In this document: positions 44,145 to 52,349 of the stretch, piece after piece
How positions within the stretch are numbered: position 1 is the first letter of the stretch
Layout: every line of letters begins with the position of its first letter
Assembly (NCBI GenBank): GCA_022843955.1
Contig: JALHMQ010000002.1
Location: forward strand, 248,001 to 312,000
Length of the DNA: 64,000 nucleotides
From: Burkholderiaceae bacterium
GTDB taxonomy: Bacteria > Pseudomonadota > Gammaproteobacteria > Burkholderiales > Burkholderiaceae_F
Reading direction: 5' to 3'
Translations under genes and position numbers: made by a program
Notes under the pieces: generated by a model
The model's input: the letters and a program-made list of their open reading frames with translations, nothing else
Databases searched by the model: none
Told to the model about the DNA's origin: nothing

Positions 44145-45161
44145 TCAGCCCACTTCCTTCTGATAGCGCTCGCCGATCACCTTGGCGGCCGCGCTCAGCT
44201 TGAACACGTCGAGCGGCTTGGCGCGCGCGTAGTCGGCATCCGGCAGGAAGCGGCCCTTGACCTCGGCGCTCATCGCCGCCGGGAACACCGGCCGCAGGAA
44301 CGCGTTGCCCCAGTGCCGCTGGCCCTCGTCGCTCAGCACGAAGTCGAGCACCTTCTTGCCCTGCTCGGGGTTCGGTCCCTTGGCCACCAGCCCCATCACG
44401 TACGGCAGCTGCTGCGATCCTTCCTGCGGGATCACGAACTCGACCGGCGCCTTGTCGGTGTACTTGGCGCGGTACGCATTGAAGTCGTAATCAAGCAGGA
44501 TCGGAATCTCGCCCGACAGCACGCGCGCATACGCGGTCTGGGTCGGCACGATCGGCTGGTTGGATTGCAGCTGCTTGAAGAAGGCGATCGCGGGATCGAG
44601 GTTGTCGTAGCTGCCGCCCATCGCCAGCGCCACCGCGATCACGCCGACCTGCCCGACCGCCGCGCTGGCGGGATTGAGATAGCCGACCAGGCCCTTGTAC
44701 TCGGGCTTGAGCAGGTCCTTCCAGCTGCGCGGAACCGGCTTGCCGCGCAGGGCCGCGGTGTTGACGAACAGGCCCAGCGTGCCCGAGTGGATCGTGAACC
44801 AGAAACCCTCGGGGTCCTTGAGCGAGGTCGGGATGTCGTTCCAGCGCTGCGGCTTGTAGGGCGTGAGCACGCCAGCCGCGCGCGCCTGCGGGCCGACCTG
44901 GCCGCCGAGATAGGTCACATCGGCCACCGGGTTCGCCTTCTCGGCGATCAGCGCAGCGAGCGACTGGCCGGAGTTCTTGTTATCCGGCGGCACCGAGACG
45001 TTGATGCGCTGGTTGATCAGGCGCAGCATGCCGCCCCAGTCGGCCCACTCCGGCGGGCAGTTGTAGCAAATGGCGCGCTGCGCCTGCGCACGCGCCACGC
45101 GCGGGAGGGCAACGGCGGCACCAAGGGCGGCCGTGGACTGCAGAACGAGACGGCGATTCAT
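44145..45161 (-). CDS. ABC importer binding protein, ferric/phosphonate type
   Basis: A 338-residue type 2 periplasmic binding protein with a Tat-like signal (MNRRLVLQSTAALGAAVAL, cleavage near ARAQ). The mature part begins AICYNCPPEWADWGG and contains LKPEYKGLVGYLNPASAAVG and LDYDFNAYRAKYTDKAPVEF, the pattern of PhnS/FbpA/PotD-like receptors. Ligand unknown. Its gene starts 11 bases after the LacI stop, so the regulator and transporter form one unit. Confidence 0.85.
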   Translation of the reverse strand: MNRRLVLQSTAALGAAVALPRVARAQAQRAICYNCPPEWADWGGMLRLINQRINVSVPPDNKNSGQSLAALIAEKANPVADVTYLGGQVGPQARAAGVLTPYKPQRWNDIPTSLKDPEGFWFTIHSGTLGLFVNTAALRGKPVPRSWKDLLKPEYKGLVGYLNPASAAVGQVGVIAVALAMGGSYDNLDPAIAFFKQLQSNQPIVPTQTAYARVLSGEIPILLDYDFNAYRAKYTDKAPVEFVIPQEGSQQLPYVMGLVAKGPNPEQGKKVLDFVLSDEGQRHWGNAFLRPVFPAAMSAEVKGRFLPDADYARAKPLDVFKLSAAAKVIGERYQKEVG

Positions 45162-45172
45162 CGTGGACCTCT

Positions 45173-46270
45173 TCAGAGTGGGTGGTGCGATCGAACGCAC
45201 TGCTCGGCCGCAGCCGGCAGCGTGGGGGACGTCGGCCCGGCGGGTGCCGCGATCGAACCGCCGAGTCGAAGCGTGTGGTGCAGCAGGGCCGGCGCCAGGT
45301 AACGCTGGCCGCCGATCAAGCCGAGCAGCAGGTCGAGCGCGGTGGCGGCGATCTGCGGCGTGGGCTGCACGACCGTGGCCAGCGTCGGCGTCAGCAGCGT
45401 GCCGAGCTGCACGCCGTCGAAGCCCGCGACCGCGATGTCGTGCGGCACCTGCAGGCCAAGCACCTGCAGGTCCCGCATCACCATCATCGCCAGCTGATCG
45501 CTCGAGCAGAACAGCGCCGTCGGGCGTTGCCGCTGCTGCAAGGCGTCCAGCAGCGGCAGGCGGGCGTCGGTCGACATGAACGGCATTTCGAGCGCCGGCT
45601 GCCCGGGCAGTCCGGCCGCGCGCATCGCATCGAGGTAGCCGCGATGGCGCAGGCGCGCGCGGTCGGACTGGCGAAAGCTGCCCGCCACCATCGCGATGCG
45701 ACGATGCCCCAGGCCGATCAGGTGCTCGACCATCTGGCGCGCGGCCGCGCGGTTGTCGACCGACACCGTGGGCCGCAGGCGCGCGCTGCGGCTGCCGAGC
45801 TGGTTGTAGACGAGCACGTACGGCACCTGCTCGCGATCGAGCTTGTCGAGCAGCTTGCTGCGGGCGGCATCGGCCACCGTGAGCACCAGGCCGTCGACCC
45901 GGTGGCGCAGCAGTGATTCGATGGCGCCGTCTTCCTGCGCCGGGTCGTACCCGGTGGTGGCCAGCATCACCGCGTGCTCGCCGGCACGCGCGGCCGCTTC
46001 CAGACCCTGCAAGCACTCGGCAAACACCGGGTGCGTGAGCGTCGGCAGCACCACGCCGAGATTGCGGGTCCGCGCGGCACGCAGGTTGCGGCCGACGAGG
46101 TTGGGCCGGAAGTCCAGGCGCGCGGCGGCGTCGAGCACGGCGGCAGTGACCGCTTCGCTGACCCGCGCCGACTCATTGATGACACGCGAGACCGTGGCCG
46201 GCGACACGCGGGCGCGGCGCGCCACATCGAGGATGGTCGCGCGGCCGGGGGCACGGGGACGGGCAGGCAT
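45173..46270 (-). CDS. LacI family transcriptional regulator
   Basis: A 365-residue repressor: helix-turn-helix TILDVARRARVSPATVSRVI at ~12-31, hinge helix ~55-62 (GRNLRAARTRNLGVVL), then a two-lobed effector-binding domain with SVDNRAAARQMVEHLIGLGH. First gene of the importer operon. A LacI-type operator overlaps its promoter region 9 bases upstream, so it probably represses its own operon, with the transported compound or a derivative as inducer. LacI control favours a sugar, nucleoside or similar ligand. Confidence 0.9.
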   Translation of the reverse strand: MPARPRAPGRATILDVARRARVSPATVSRVINESARVSEAVTAAVLDAAARLDFRPNLVGRNLRAARTRNLGVVLPTLTHPVFAECLQGLEAAARAGEHAVMLATTGYDPAQEDGAIESLLRHRVDGLVLTVADAARSKLLDKLDREQVPYVLVYNQLGSRSARLRPTVSVDNRAAARQMVEHLIGLGHRRIAMVAGSFRQSDRARLRHRGYLDAMRAAGLPGQPALEMPFMSTDARLPLLDALQQRQRPTALFCSSDQLAMMVMRDLQVLGLQVPHDIAVAGFDGVQLGTLLTPTLATVVQPTPQIAATALDLLLGLIGGQRYLAPALLHHTLRLGGSIAAPAGPTSPTLPAAAEQCVRSHHPL

Positions 46271-46278
46271 TCAGCGTG

Positions 46279-46294
46279 ATGTAAACGTTTTCAT
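46279..46294. promoter_or_regulatory. LacI-type operator
   Basis: ATGTAAACGTTTTCAT, a near-perfect palindrome around AACGTT matching the general LacI/PurR-family operator core. It lies 9-24 bases upstream of the LacI gene start, where binding would block the operon promoter or elongation. Confidence 0.75.
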
Positions 46295-46668
46295 GAGCGG
46301 AGCGTAGGGTGCCCGCATGGCAGGTGGATGACAAGCCGCGCTGCCGCAATCAATCGAGCCCCGTGATGAGCCCGCGCGCGGATCGGCGATGCTTGCCGGC
46401 ACGCTGGGCGCTGGCGTACGGACGAGCAGGTGCCGACAACTGAATCGTTGAAGCTACAGGCGTGTGGCGTGGGAGCGACATGCTCGCCGCGCCGAGGGCG
46501 ACGGTCGCTTCGCCTCGCACGCATCGTCGAACACATCGGCGAGCGGCATCGGCGAGCGCCTTGCGACGAACGCCAACGATTGTGACTGCGGCAGTCAGTC
46601 TGCCGCGGCAGCAGCGGTTGCGGTTGCGGATGCGGCGATTGCAGCGTGCCCGCGCGTGACGCGGGAAG
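46295..46668. other. Intergenic region, no gene recognised
   Basis: About 370 bases between the LacI operator and the amidase stop. Should contain the importer promoter. A short GCGGTT/GCGGAT low-complexity stretch lies near 46613-46640. Nothing else stood out. Confidence 0.5.
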
Positions 46669-48027
46669 TCAGCGTGCGACGGCCAGCGGCTCCGCCACGC
46701 GAGGTACGTAGGATTCCGTCGCCACGCGCAGCTTGTTCTCGATCCAGCCGGCGGCGGCCCACAGGCGTGCGTCCTCGCCGGGTCGACCGACCAGGCTCAC
46801 GCCCAGCGGCAGGCCGCTTTCGCCGTGGCCAAGCGATGCCGGCACCGGCAGGTTCATCATCGGGCAACCGAGCAGGTGCCACGGGCGGTTGAACACCGGA
46901 TCGCCGGTCGAGCCGATGCCCTTGGGCGCTTCGCCCGGCGCGCTCGGCGTGATGATCACGTCGGCCGCACCGAACAGGCTGTCGATCGCCGCAATGCAAG
47001 CGCGCCGCAGTTGCAGCGCGGCCTGGTACTCGTCGATCGACAGGCCACGTCCCTGCTCGATCAGTTCGATCAGCCGCCCCGACAACTGGCCGCGTCGATA
47101 CGAGTACTCGGGCGCCAGCGCGCGCGCCGTCTCGAACACCTGCACGTTGCGTTGCGCGGTGAACAGGCCGTCGTACACGCGCGGCCAGGTGACCTCGGCG
47201 CGGCGCGCACCGCGCTGAACAAGATGCCGATACACGCTGTCGAGCGCCGCAAGCATCGACGGCGCGGCGGCGTTGGCCTGCGAGGTCGGCACCAGGCCGA
47301 TGATCGGGCTGGCACCCCGCTGGCCATCGTGCGGCAGGTCTTTCCAGGCCGGCTTGGCGGCCAACACCGAGGCCGCCAGTGCCGCGTCCTCGACGCTGCG
47401 CGCGAACACGCCCACCTCATCGAGCAGATCGGAGTTCTGCTTGATGCCGGCGCGCGGCGCCACGCCTTGCGACGGCTTGTAGCCCACCACACCGCAATAG
47501 GCGGCCGGGCGGATCACCGACCCCGCGGTCTGCGTGCCCAGCGCAAACGGCGTGAAGTGCGCCGCCACCGCCGCGGCGCTGCCGCTGGAGGATCCCCCCG
47601 GCGTGTGGGCCGGGTTGTGCGGGTTGCGCGTGGGTCCGGGCGTGAAGTTGGCCAGCTCGGCCGAGACCGTCTTGCCGAGCACGAACGCGCCCGCGCCCTT
47701 GAGCTGCGCCACGCAGATCGCGTCGATGTCGGGGCGATGGCCGTCATAGATCGTCGAGCCGTAGCCGGTCGGCATTTCCGAGGTATCGATGTTGTCTTTC
47801 ACCGCGAACGGCAGGCCATGCAGATGGCCGCGTCGAGACACCAGATGCAGCATGCGGGCAGCAGCCAGCGCGTGGTCGGCGTCGAACCACGCGAACGCCT
47901 GCACCTCGTGCTCGCGCTCGCGGATGGCATCGATGTACGAACGGGTAACGGTCTCGGGCGAGGCCTCGCCGATGGCGATCATCTGCGCCAGTTTGGTGGC
48001 GGGCAGCCGGTGCAACGGTTCTCTCAC
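46669..48027 (-). CDS. Amidase signature family enzyme
   Basis: A 452-residue amidase. The Ser-cisSer-Lys triad is complete: Lys77 in FAVKDNIDTS, the cis-Ser in TPGGSSSGSAA (~145) and nucleophile Ser170 in QTAGSVIRPAAYC. The family hydrolyses amides or the carbamoyl bond of allophanate-like compounds. Length and N-terminus (LHRLPATKLAQMIAIGEASP) suggest a short-chain or aryl amidase, not GatA: no gatB/gatC neighbours. Soluble, no signal peptide. Monocistronic. Confidence 0.88.
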   Translation of the reverse strand: MREPLHRLPATKLAQMIAIGEASPETVTRSYIDAIREREHEVQAFAWFDADHALAAARMLHLVSRRGHLHGLPFAVKDNIDTSEMPTGYGSTIYDGHRPDIDAICVAQLKGAGAFVLGKTVSAELANFTPGPTRNPHNPAHTPGGSSSGSAAAVAAHFTPFALGTQTAGSVIRPAAYCGVVGYKPSQGVAPRAGIKQNSDLLDEVGVFARSVEDAALAASVLAAKPAWKDLPHDGQRGASPIIGLVPTSQANAAAPSMLAALDSVYRHLVQRGARRAEVTWPRVYDGLFTAQRNVQVFETARALAPEYSYRRGQLSGRLIELIEQGRGLSIDEYQAALQLRRACIAAIDSLFGAADVIITPSAPGEAPKGIGSTGDPVFNRPWHLLGCPMMNLPVPASLGHGESGLPLGVSLVGRPGEDARLWAAAGWIENKLRVATESYVPRVAEPLAVAR

Positions 48028-48246
48028 GGTGTCTCCAGGTCGCGGTGACCGTCAGCACCGACGGCCGCGCAAGCAGGGTGAAGAATTCCCATGCATCACA
48101 TCGCAGCCGTCGGCACGATCACGACGCGATGTGGGCGCACGTGATGCGGCCTGAGAGCACGTTAATCGCCGGGCGGCGGGCGTCAATCAACCGTTCAGCC
48201 TGTCAAGGGCGGGGCTTGCATCACGCGCGCGCCCCTGCACCTGTCA

Positions 48247-48867
48247 TTACCGCGGCGGGTTGCCCGGCACCACGCAGTGAAAGAACAGGCCGGCGCGAAA
48301 CTGCGAGGGCTCCACTGTCGTCATGTAAGCGCTGCTGGCGAGCTTGGCCAGTCGCTGCTCGCCATCGGTCGACATGCCGCTGGCGCGTGCCATCTCGCGC
48401 AGCGATGCCACCGTGGCCTCGAGCGGCATACCGGCGGCGCGCGCGGCGAAGAAGTCATTGGCAAAGCGGGTCAGCTGGTAGCAGCCGTCGGCGGCCGCGG
48501 GATTCACGCGCCGCGCGGCCGTGCTGGCGCAGCGCTGCAGCCGGTCGGCCACATGAGCGCGCAGCGACGGTGGCTTGGCCCGGTACACCTCGGCCACCAG
48601 GCGCTCGGCCTGCGCCCGATAGGTGGCATCCGGCATCGACGCCTGCGCGGCGGCGCGCGCATCCCCTTCGCTCGCACCCGCCTGCAACTGCACGATGGCC
48701 GCGGTGCGGATGTCGGCGTCGATCACGCACACCGTCAGACCCACCACGTCGGCAATGGAACTGCGGGGCGGCGCGTCGGCGGCCTCGCTGGCGGCCACAT
48801 GCATCGACGGCACCAGCAGCGCAAGCAGCGCACTGGCTGCCGTGGCCAGCCACGCGTGCCGCCTCAT
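48247..48867 (-). CDS. Exported protein of unknown function, 206 residues
   Basis: The signal peptide is HAWLATAASALLALLVPSMH. The mature part is mainly helical, with three or four Cys (LTVCVIDAD, RLQRCAST, DGCYQL, FFHCVVP), likely disulfides. Segments such as YQLTRFANDFFAARAAGMPL suggest a helical bundle. The start at 48867 is chosen from the signal peptide; the frame stays open further upstream. Lies 13 bases after a small Tat-signal gene and may be co-transcribed. No family recognised. Confidence 0.65.
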   Translation of the reverse strand: MRRHAWLATAASALLALLVPSMHVAASEAADAPPRSSIADVVGLTVCVIDADIRTAAIVQLQAGASEGDARAAAQASMPDATYRAQAERLVAEVYRAKPPSLRAHVADRLQRCASTAARRVNPAAADGCYQLTRFANDFFAARAAGMPLEATVASLREMARASGMSTDGEQRLAKLASSAYMTTVEPSQFRAGLFFHCVVPGNPPR

Positions 48868-48880
48868 GCTGCGCAGCCGT

Positions 48881-49105
48881 TCAGGACGAACTGCCCTCGC
48901 CCGGCGCACGCTGCGGTCGGCGCTGTCCCGGCGCAGGCGGCGACGACGCGGCGTCGTTCGACTTGGCCGACGCAGGCGCGGCGGGCTGGACCGGCGACTG
49001 CGCCAGCACCAGGATCGGCGCAATCGACGCCGTGGCGGCCGTCAGCGCGGCCGACTGCTTGAGAAAGCGACGCCGTCCGGGAAAGCGATTGCGAAGATTG
49101 GCCAT
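48881..49105 (-). CDS. Small Tat-exported protein
   Basis: A 74-residue protein with a twin-arginine signal (RRRFLKQSAALTAATASIAP, cleavage near LAQ) and a Pro/Ser/Ala-rich mature tail of ~38 residues without a fold. Such mini-proteins can be carriers or remnants of larger Tat substrates. Coupled position before the 206-residue exported protein suggests a shared role. Not recognised. Confidence 0.6.
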   Translation of the reverse strand: MANLRNRFPGRRRFLKQSAALTAATASIAPILVLAQSPVQPAAPASAKSNDAASSPPAPGQRRPQRAPGEGSSS

Positions 49106-49300
49106 GGCCCTGAGGCGCCTGTGGCGCGCCGTTACGTTGCCGGGGGGCCGATGCTAATGCAGCGGCCGCGCAGCGGCACAATGCCGACGCAAAGAAGGAC
49201 GGCGCGACCATTCGGCCACGCCGTCTCAAAGAGTCGTGTCGTCAAGCGGGCGGCGGCCCGCGCATGCAAGCGCTCGCCGACCGCCTTCCACCTGGGCGCG

Positions 49301-50050
49301 TTACTTCATCATCGACTGCGCGGCGCTGAACTCGGTCTGGTCGAGCTTGCCGTCGCGGTTCGAGTCAGCCTTGCTGAAGGTGTTGGACAGCCCGCGCATC
49401 CGCGACGCTTCACGCTTGTCGATCGACCCGTCGCCGTTCGCATCGAGTCGCGAGAAGTCCATCGCGCCCCCGCTGCTGCCCATGCCGCTGCTCGAACTTG
49501 AACCAGAGCCTGTGGCGCCCGACCCCGTCGAGCCCGATCCGGTCGAACCGGTCCCCGTGCTGCCCGATCCGGTTGTCCCCGTGCCCGTGCTGCCGGAGCT
49601 GCTGCCGGTGGATCCGGAGCCGCTCGATCCCGTTGTGCCCGAGCCGGTGGAACCTGACCCGCTCGATCCCGTTGTGCCGGAACCGGTAGACCCGGTGGAC
49701 CCGGCTGCACCGGTCGAGCCCGAGCCCGCGCTATCGCGCGACCCCATGGTGCCGGCCGATCCTGGGCTGCCCGTGGTGGAGCCGCTGCCGGTGACGGGCG
49801 GCGTGTCCGTGCTGGGACGCGAATCCGACGTGCTGCCCGTGCCGCCCGACGAGCTGGACGAGCCACCTGAGCCTGTTGAGCCTGTTGAGCCGGTCGAGCC
49901 TGACGAGCCCGACGAGCCCGACGAGCCCGACGATTGCGCCAGCACCGTGGTGCCGTCGGCGGACGCCGACGGTCCATAGGCGAATGCGGTACCGCACAGT
50001 GCAAGCGCGGAGGCGGCGAGGATCATGCGTGGACGAGTGAAGGTTGTCAT
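49301..50050 (-). CDS. Exported EF-hand protein with Gly/Ser/Thr linker
   Basis: A 249-residue protein. The signal peptide (MILAASALALCGTAFA) is followed by ~150 residues of almost pure Gly/Ser/Thr repeats (GSTGSGTTGSSGS type). The C-terminal ~50 residues hold two canonical EF-hand loops, DANGDGSIDKRE (203-214) and DSNRDGKLDQTE (229-240), which would bind Ca2+. The flexible linker probably tethers or extends the calcium domain in the periplasm or outside. The linker DNA is repetitive and prone to length change. Confidence 0.85.
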   Translation of the reverse strand: MTTFTRPRMILAASALALCGTAFAYGPSASADGTTVLAQSSGSSGSSGSSGSTGSTGSTGSGGSSSSSGGTGSTSDSRPSTDTPPVTGSGSTTGSPGSAGTMGSRDSAGSGSTGAAGSTGSTGSGTTGSSGSGSTGSGTTGSSGSGSTGSSSGSTGTGTTGSGSTGTGSTGSGSTGSGATGSGSSSSSGMGSSGGAMDFSRLDANGDGSIDKREASRMRGLSNTFSKADSNRDGKLDQTEFSAAQSMMK

Positions 50051-50290
50051 CTGTGTCTCCTTTGAGTAGATGGCAACCCGATGGGGCGAACCCTGTGCCC
50101 GAGCGCCTTCGCCTCGACAAGATGGCGCCGCGGCCGTCGTTGTGGCACGACAGGAAACGTGAGTCGGGCGCGGTGCGACGGCTCCATGCATGAAGCCAGG
50201 CGCCACGCGCAGTGAGGATGACCGCAGTCGCTCAAGGACGACAGGGCAAGCTTGTGCGGCGCATTGATCGCCCCGCGACGGACCGTCAAC

Positions 50291-51721
50291 CTAGCGGAAC
50301 AGGTCGCTGTGCAGACCGTGGCGCTCGATCAACCGGTAGAACTCGGTGCGATTTCGACGTGCAATGCGTGCCGCCTGCGACACGTTGCCGCCGGTGAGCT
50401 TGAGCAGTTGCACCAGGTACTCGCGCTCGAACTGCGCGCGCGCCTCGGCCAGCGGCAGGATGCCGCGCGGCGAATCCGCACTCGCCGGCGACGCGGCAAG
50501 TGCGCGCTCGATCAGCGAGGCCGCGATGATCGGCCCGTCGGCAATCACCACGCATTGCTCGATCACGTTGTACAGCTGCCGCACGTTACCGGGCCAGGGC
50601 GCGTGGGTCAGGCGCTCCAGCGCATCGGGCGCAAACGACCGGGCCGGACTGCGATAGCGCGCCCCGAGCGTGGCGAGAAAGTGCTGCGCCAGCAGCGGAA
50701 TGTCCTCGCGTCGCGCATCCAGCGCCGGCACGGTCAGCCGCACGACGTTGAGCCGATAGAACAGATCCTCGCGGAAGCTGCCGTCTTTCAGGCTCTGCGT
50801 CAGGTCGCGGTGGGTGGCGGCGATCACCCGCACGTCCACCTCGACCTCGCGCGTGCCGCCCACCGGCCGCACGCGGCGCTCCTGCAGCACGCGCAGCAGC
50901 TTGGCCTGCAGCGGCAGCGGCATGTCGCCGATCTCGTCGAGCAGCACGGTGCCGCCCTGCGCCGAGCGCAGCAGCCCGGGATGCTCGGCCACCGCGCCGG
51001 TGAAGGCACCGCGCGCATGGCCGAACAGTTCGCTCTCCAGCAACTGCTCGGGCAGCGCCGCGCAGTTGATGCCGACGAACGGCCGCGCCACACGCGGGCT
51101 CGCCGCATGAATCGCGCGCGCCACCAGTTCCTTGCCGCTGCCCGACGGGCCGACGATCAGCACGGTGGCGTCGTGCCGCGCTATGCGCGCGATCTCGTCG
51201 ATCAGCGCCAGCATCGTGTGGTTGCGGGTGACGATCTGCGCGCGCCAGCCTTCGCTGTGGCCCGCCGGCGCGCGTTGCGCCAGATGGCGCTTGACCTCCT
51301 CCACCAGCGCGCGGCCGTCGAACGGCTTGGTCAGGAATGCCGCCAACCCCTCGCGCGTGGCCTCCACCGCGTCGGGGATCGACCCGTGCGCGGTGAGGAT
51401 GATCACCGGCAGCAGCGGATCGAGCTGCCGCATGCGGCGCGCCAGCGCCAGGCCGTTGCTGTTCTCGTCGTCGGCATCGTCGGCCTCGGCTTCGGCGCCT
51501 TCGGCGGCGGCCTCGGCGGTGCGCTCGGGCATCAGGCGCAGGTCGACGATCGCCAGGTGCGGCCGCGTGGCCTGCAGGCGTCCAAGCGCCTCGGCCGCGG
51601 TGCGTGCGGTCACCGTCTGGAAGCCCGAGGCATCCAGGCGCATCGCGATCAACGTCAGCAGCGACTCGTCGTCGTCGACGACGAGCACGCGCGGCAGGTT
51701 CTCTACGGCTGCAGGCGTCAT
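50291..51721 (-). CDS. glrR: Sigma-54-dependent response regulator, GlrR-like
   Basis: A 476-residue NtrC-type activator: receiver (~10-145; acidic DDD at 16-18, phosphoacceptor Asp60, Lys132), AAA+ domain (Walker A GPSGSGKE 191-198, sigma-54-contact GAFTGA 238-243) and a C-terminal Fis-type helix-turn-helix. Odd: an acidic insert of ~25 residues (~65-89, AEAAAEGAEAEADDADDENS) sits directly after the phosphorylation site, where most receivers have a short loop. Partner kinase and lipoprotein genes are upstream in the order of E. coli glrK-qseG-glrR, where the system controls envelope stress/amino-sugar small RNAs. Confidence 0.9.
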   Translation of the reverse strand: MTPAAVENLPRVLVVDDDESLLTLIAMRLDASGFQTVTARTAAEALGRLQATRPHLAIVDLRLMPERTAEAAAEGAEAEADDADDENSNGLALARRMRQLDPLLPVIILTAHGSIPDAVEATREGLAAFLTKPFDGRALVEEVKRHLAQRAPAGHSEGWRAQIVTRNHTMLALIDEIARIARHDATVLIVGPSGSGKELVARAIHAASPRVARPFVGINCAALPEQLLESELFGHARGAFTGAVAEHPGLLRSAQGGTVLLDEIGDMPLPLQAKLLRVLQERRVRPVGGTREVEVDVRVIAATHRDLTQSLKDGSFREDLFYRLNVVRLTVPALDARREDIPLLAQHFLATLGARYRSPARSFAPDALERLTHAPWPGNVRQLYNVIEQCVVIADGPIIAASLIERALAASPASADSPRGILPLAEARAQFEREYLVQLLKLTGGNVSQAARIARRNRTEFYRLIERHGLHSDLFR

Positions 51722-51758
51722 GCGGTTCGCCCCATCGACTTCAACGCTCGCTGCATCG

Positions 51759-52349
51759 TCACGGTCGGCCGTTGCCGCTGGTGCGGCCCGACAGGTCGCG
51801 CTCGATCGCGCGCAGCGCCTCGAGCTTCTTCTCGGCGTCCTGGGCGCGCCGCTCCATCTCGCGCAGGCGCGTCTCCACCATCTGCAGACGCGCCTCGTCT
51901 TCGCGCCCCTTGGTCTGCGCGCGGCGGCCGTTGGTCTCGGCGCGGCGCTGCTCGTCCAGCCACAGCGCCACCACGGCGGCGAGGTCGCGCAGCGTCGGCG
52001 CGTCCGTGCTGCGGGCGATCTCGTCGGCCAGCGCCACCGCGCGCGCTTCGTCGCGCGCCGGGTGCTGCGGCTGCGCCAGCGCGATGGCCGCCTGCAGCCG
52101 CGCGCGGTCGTCGCCGCGTTCGAGCAGCTGCTGGGTTTCCGCCAGCAACTCGTTGCCGGGCATCAACCGCACCTTCTGCAGGTAGTCGGCGAGCGCCGGC
52201 GGAGCCGGCGGGGGCGGCGGCGCGATCATCACCGGCGCCGGTGCCGGTGGCGGCGGTGGCGGCTGGTCGAGCGAGGTAGTGGTGCAACCCGCGCCCAGCA
52301 CCGACCCGACCACCAGGCAACCGCGCAGCAGCGCGTTACGCGGCGACAT
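51759..52349 (-). CDS. QseG-like outer-membrane lipoprotein
   Basis: A 196-residue lipoprotein: signal ending VLGAGC (lipobox Cys22), then a Pro-rich stretch (QPPPPPPAPAPV), helical body and a C-terminal coiled coil (ARLQMVETRLREMERRAQDA). It sits between the glrK-like and glrR-like genes and overlaps the kinase gene by 14 bases, the place of qseG/yfhG in enterobacteria, where the lipoprotein activates the sensor kinase. Sequence similarity is weak; position gives the call. Confidence 0.7.
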   Translation of the reverse strand: MSPRNALLRGCLVVGSVLGAGCTTTSLDQPPPPPPAPAPVMIAPPPPPAPPALADYLQKVRLMPGNELLAETQQLLERGDDRARLQAAIALAQPQHPARDEARAVALADEIARSTDAPTLRDLAAVVALWLDEQRRAETNGRRAQTKGREDEARLQMVETRLREMERRAQDAEKKLEALRAIERDLSGRTSGNGRP

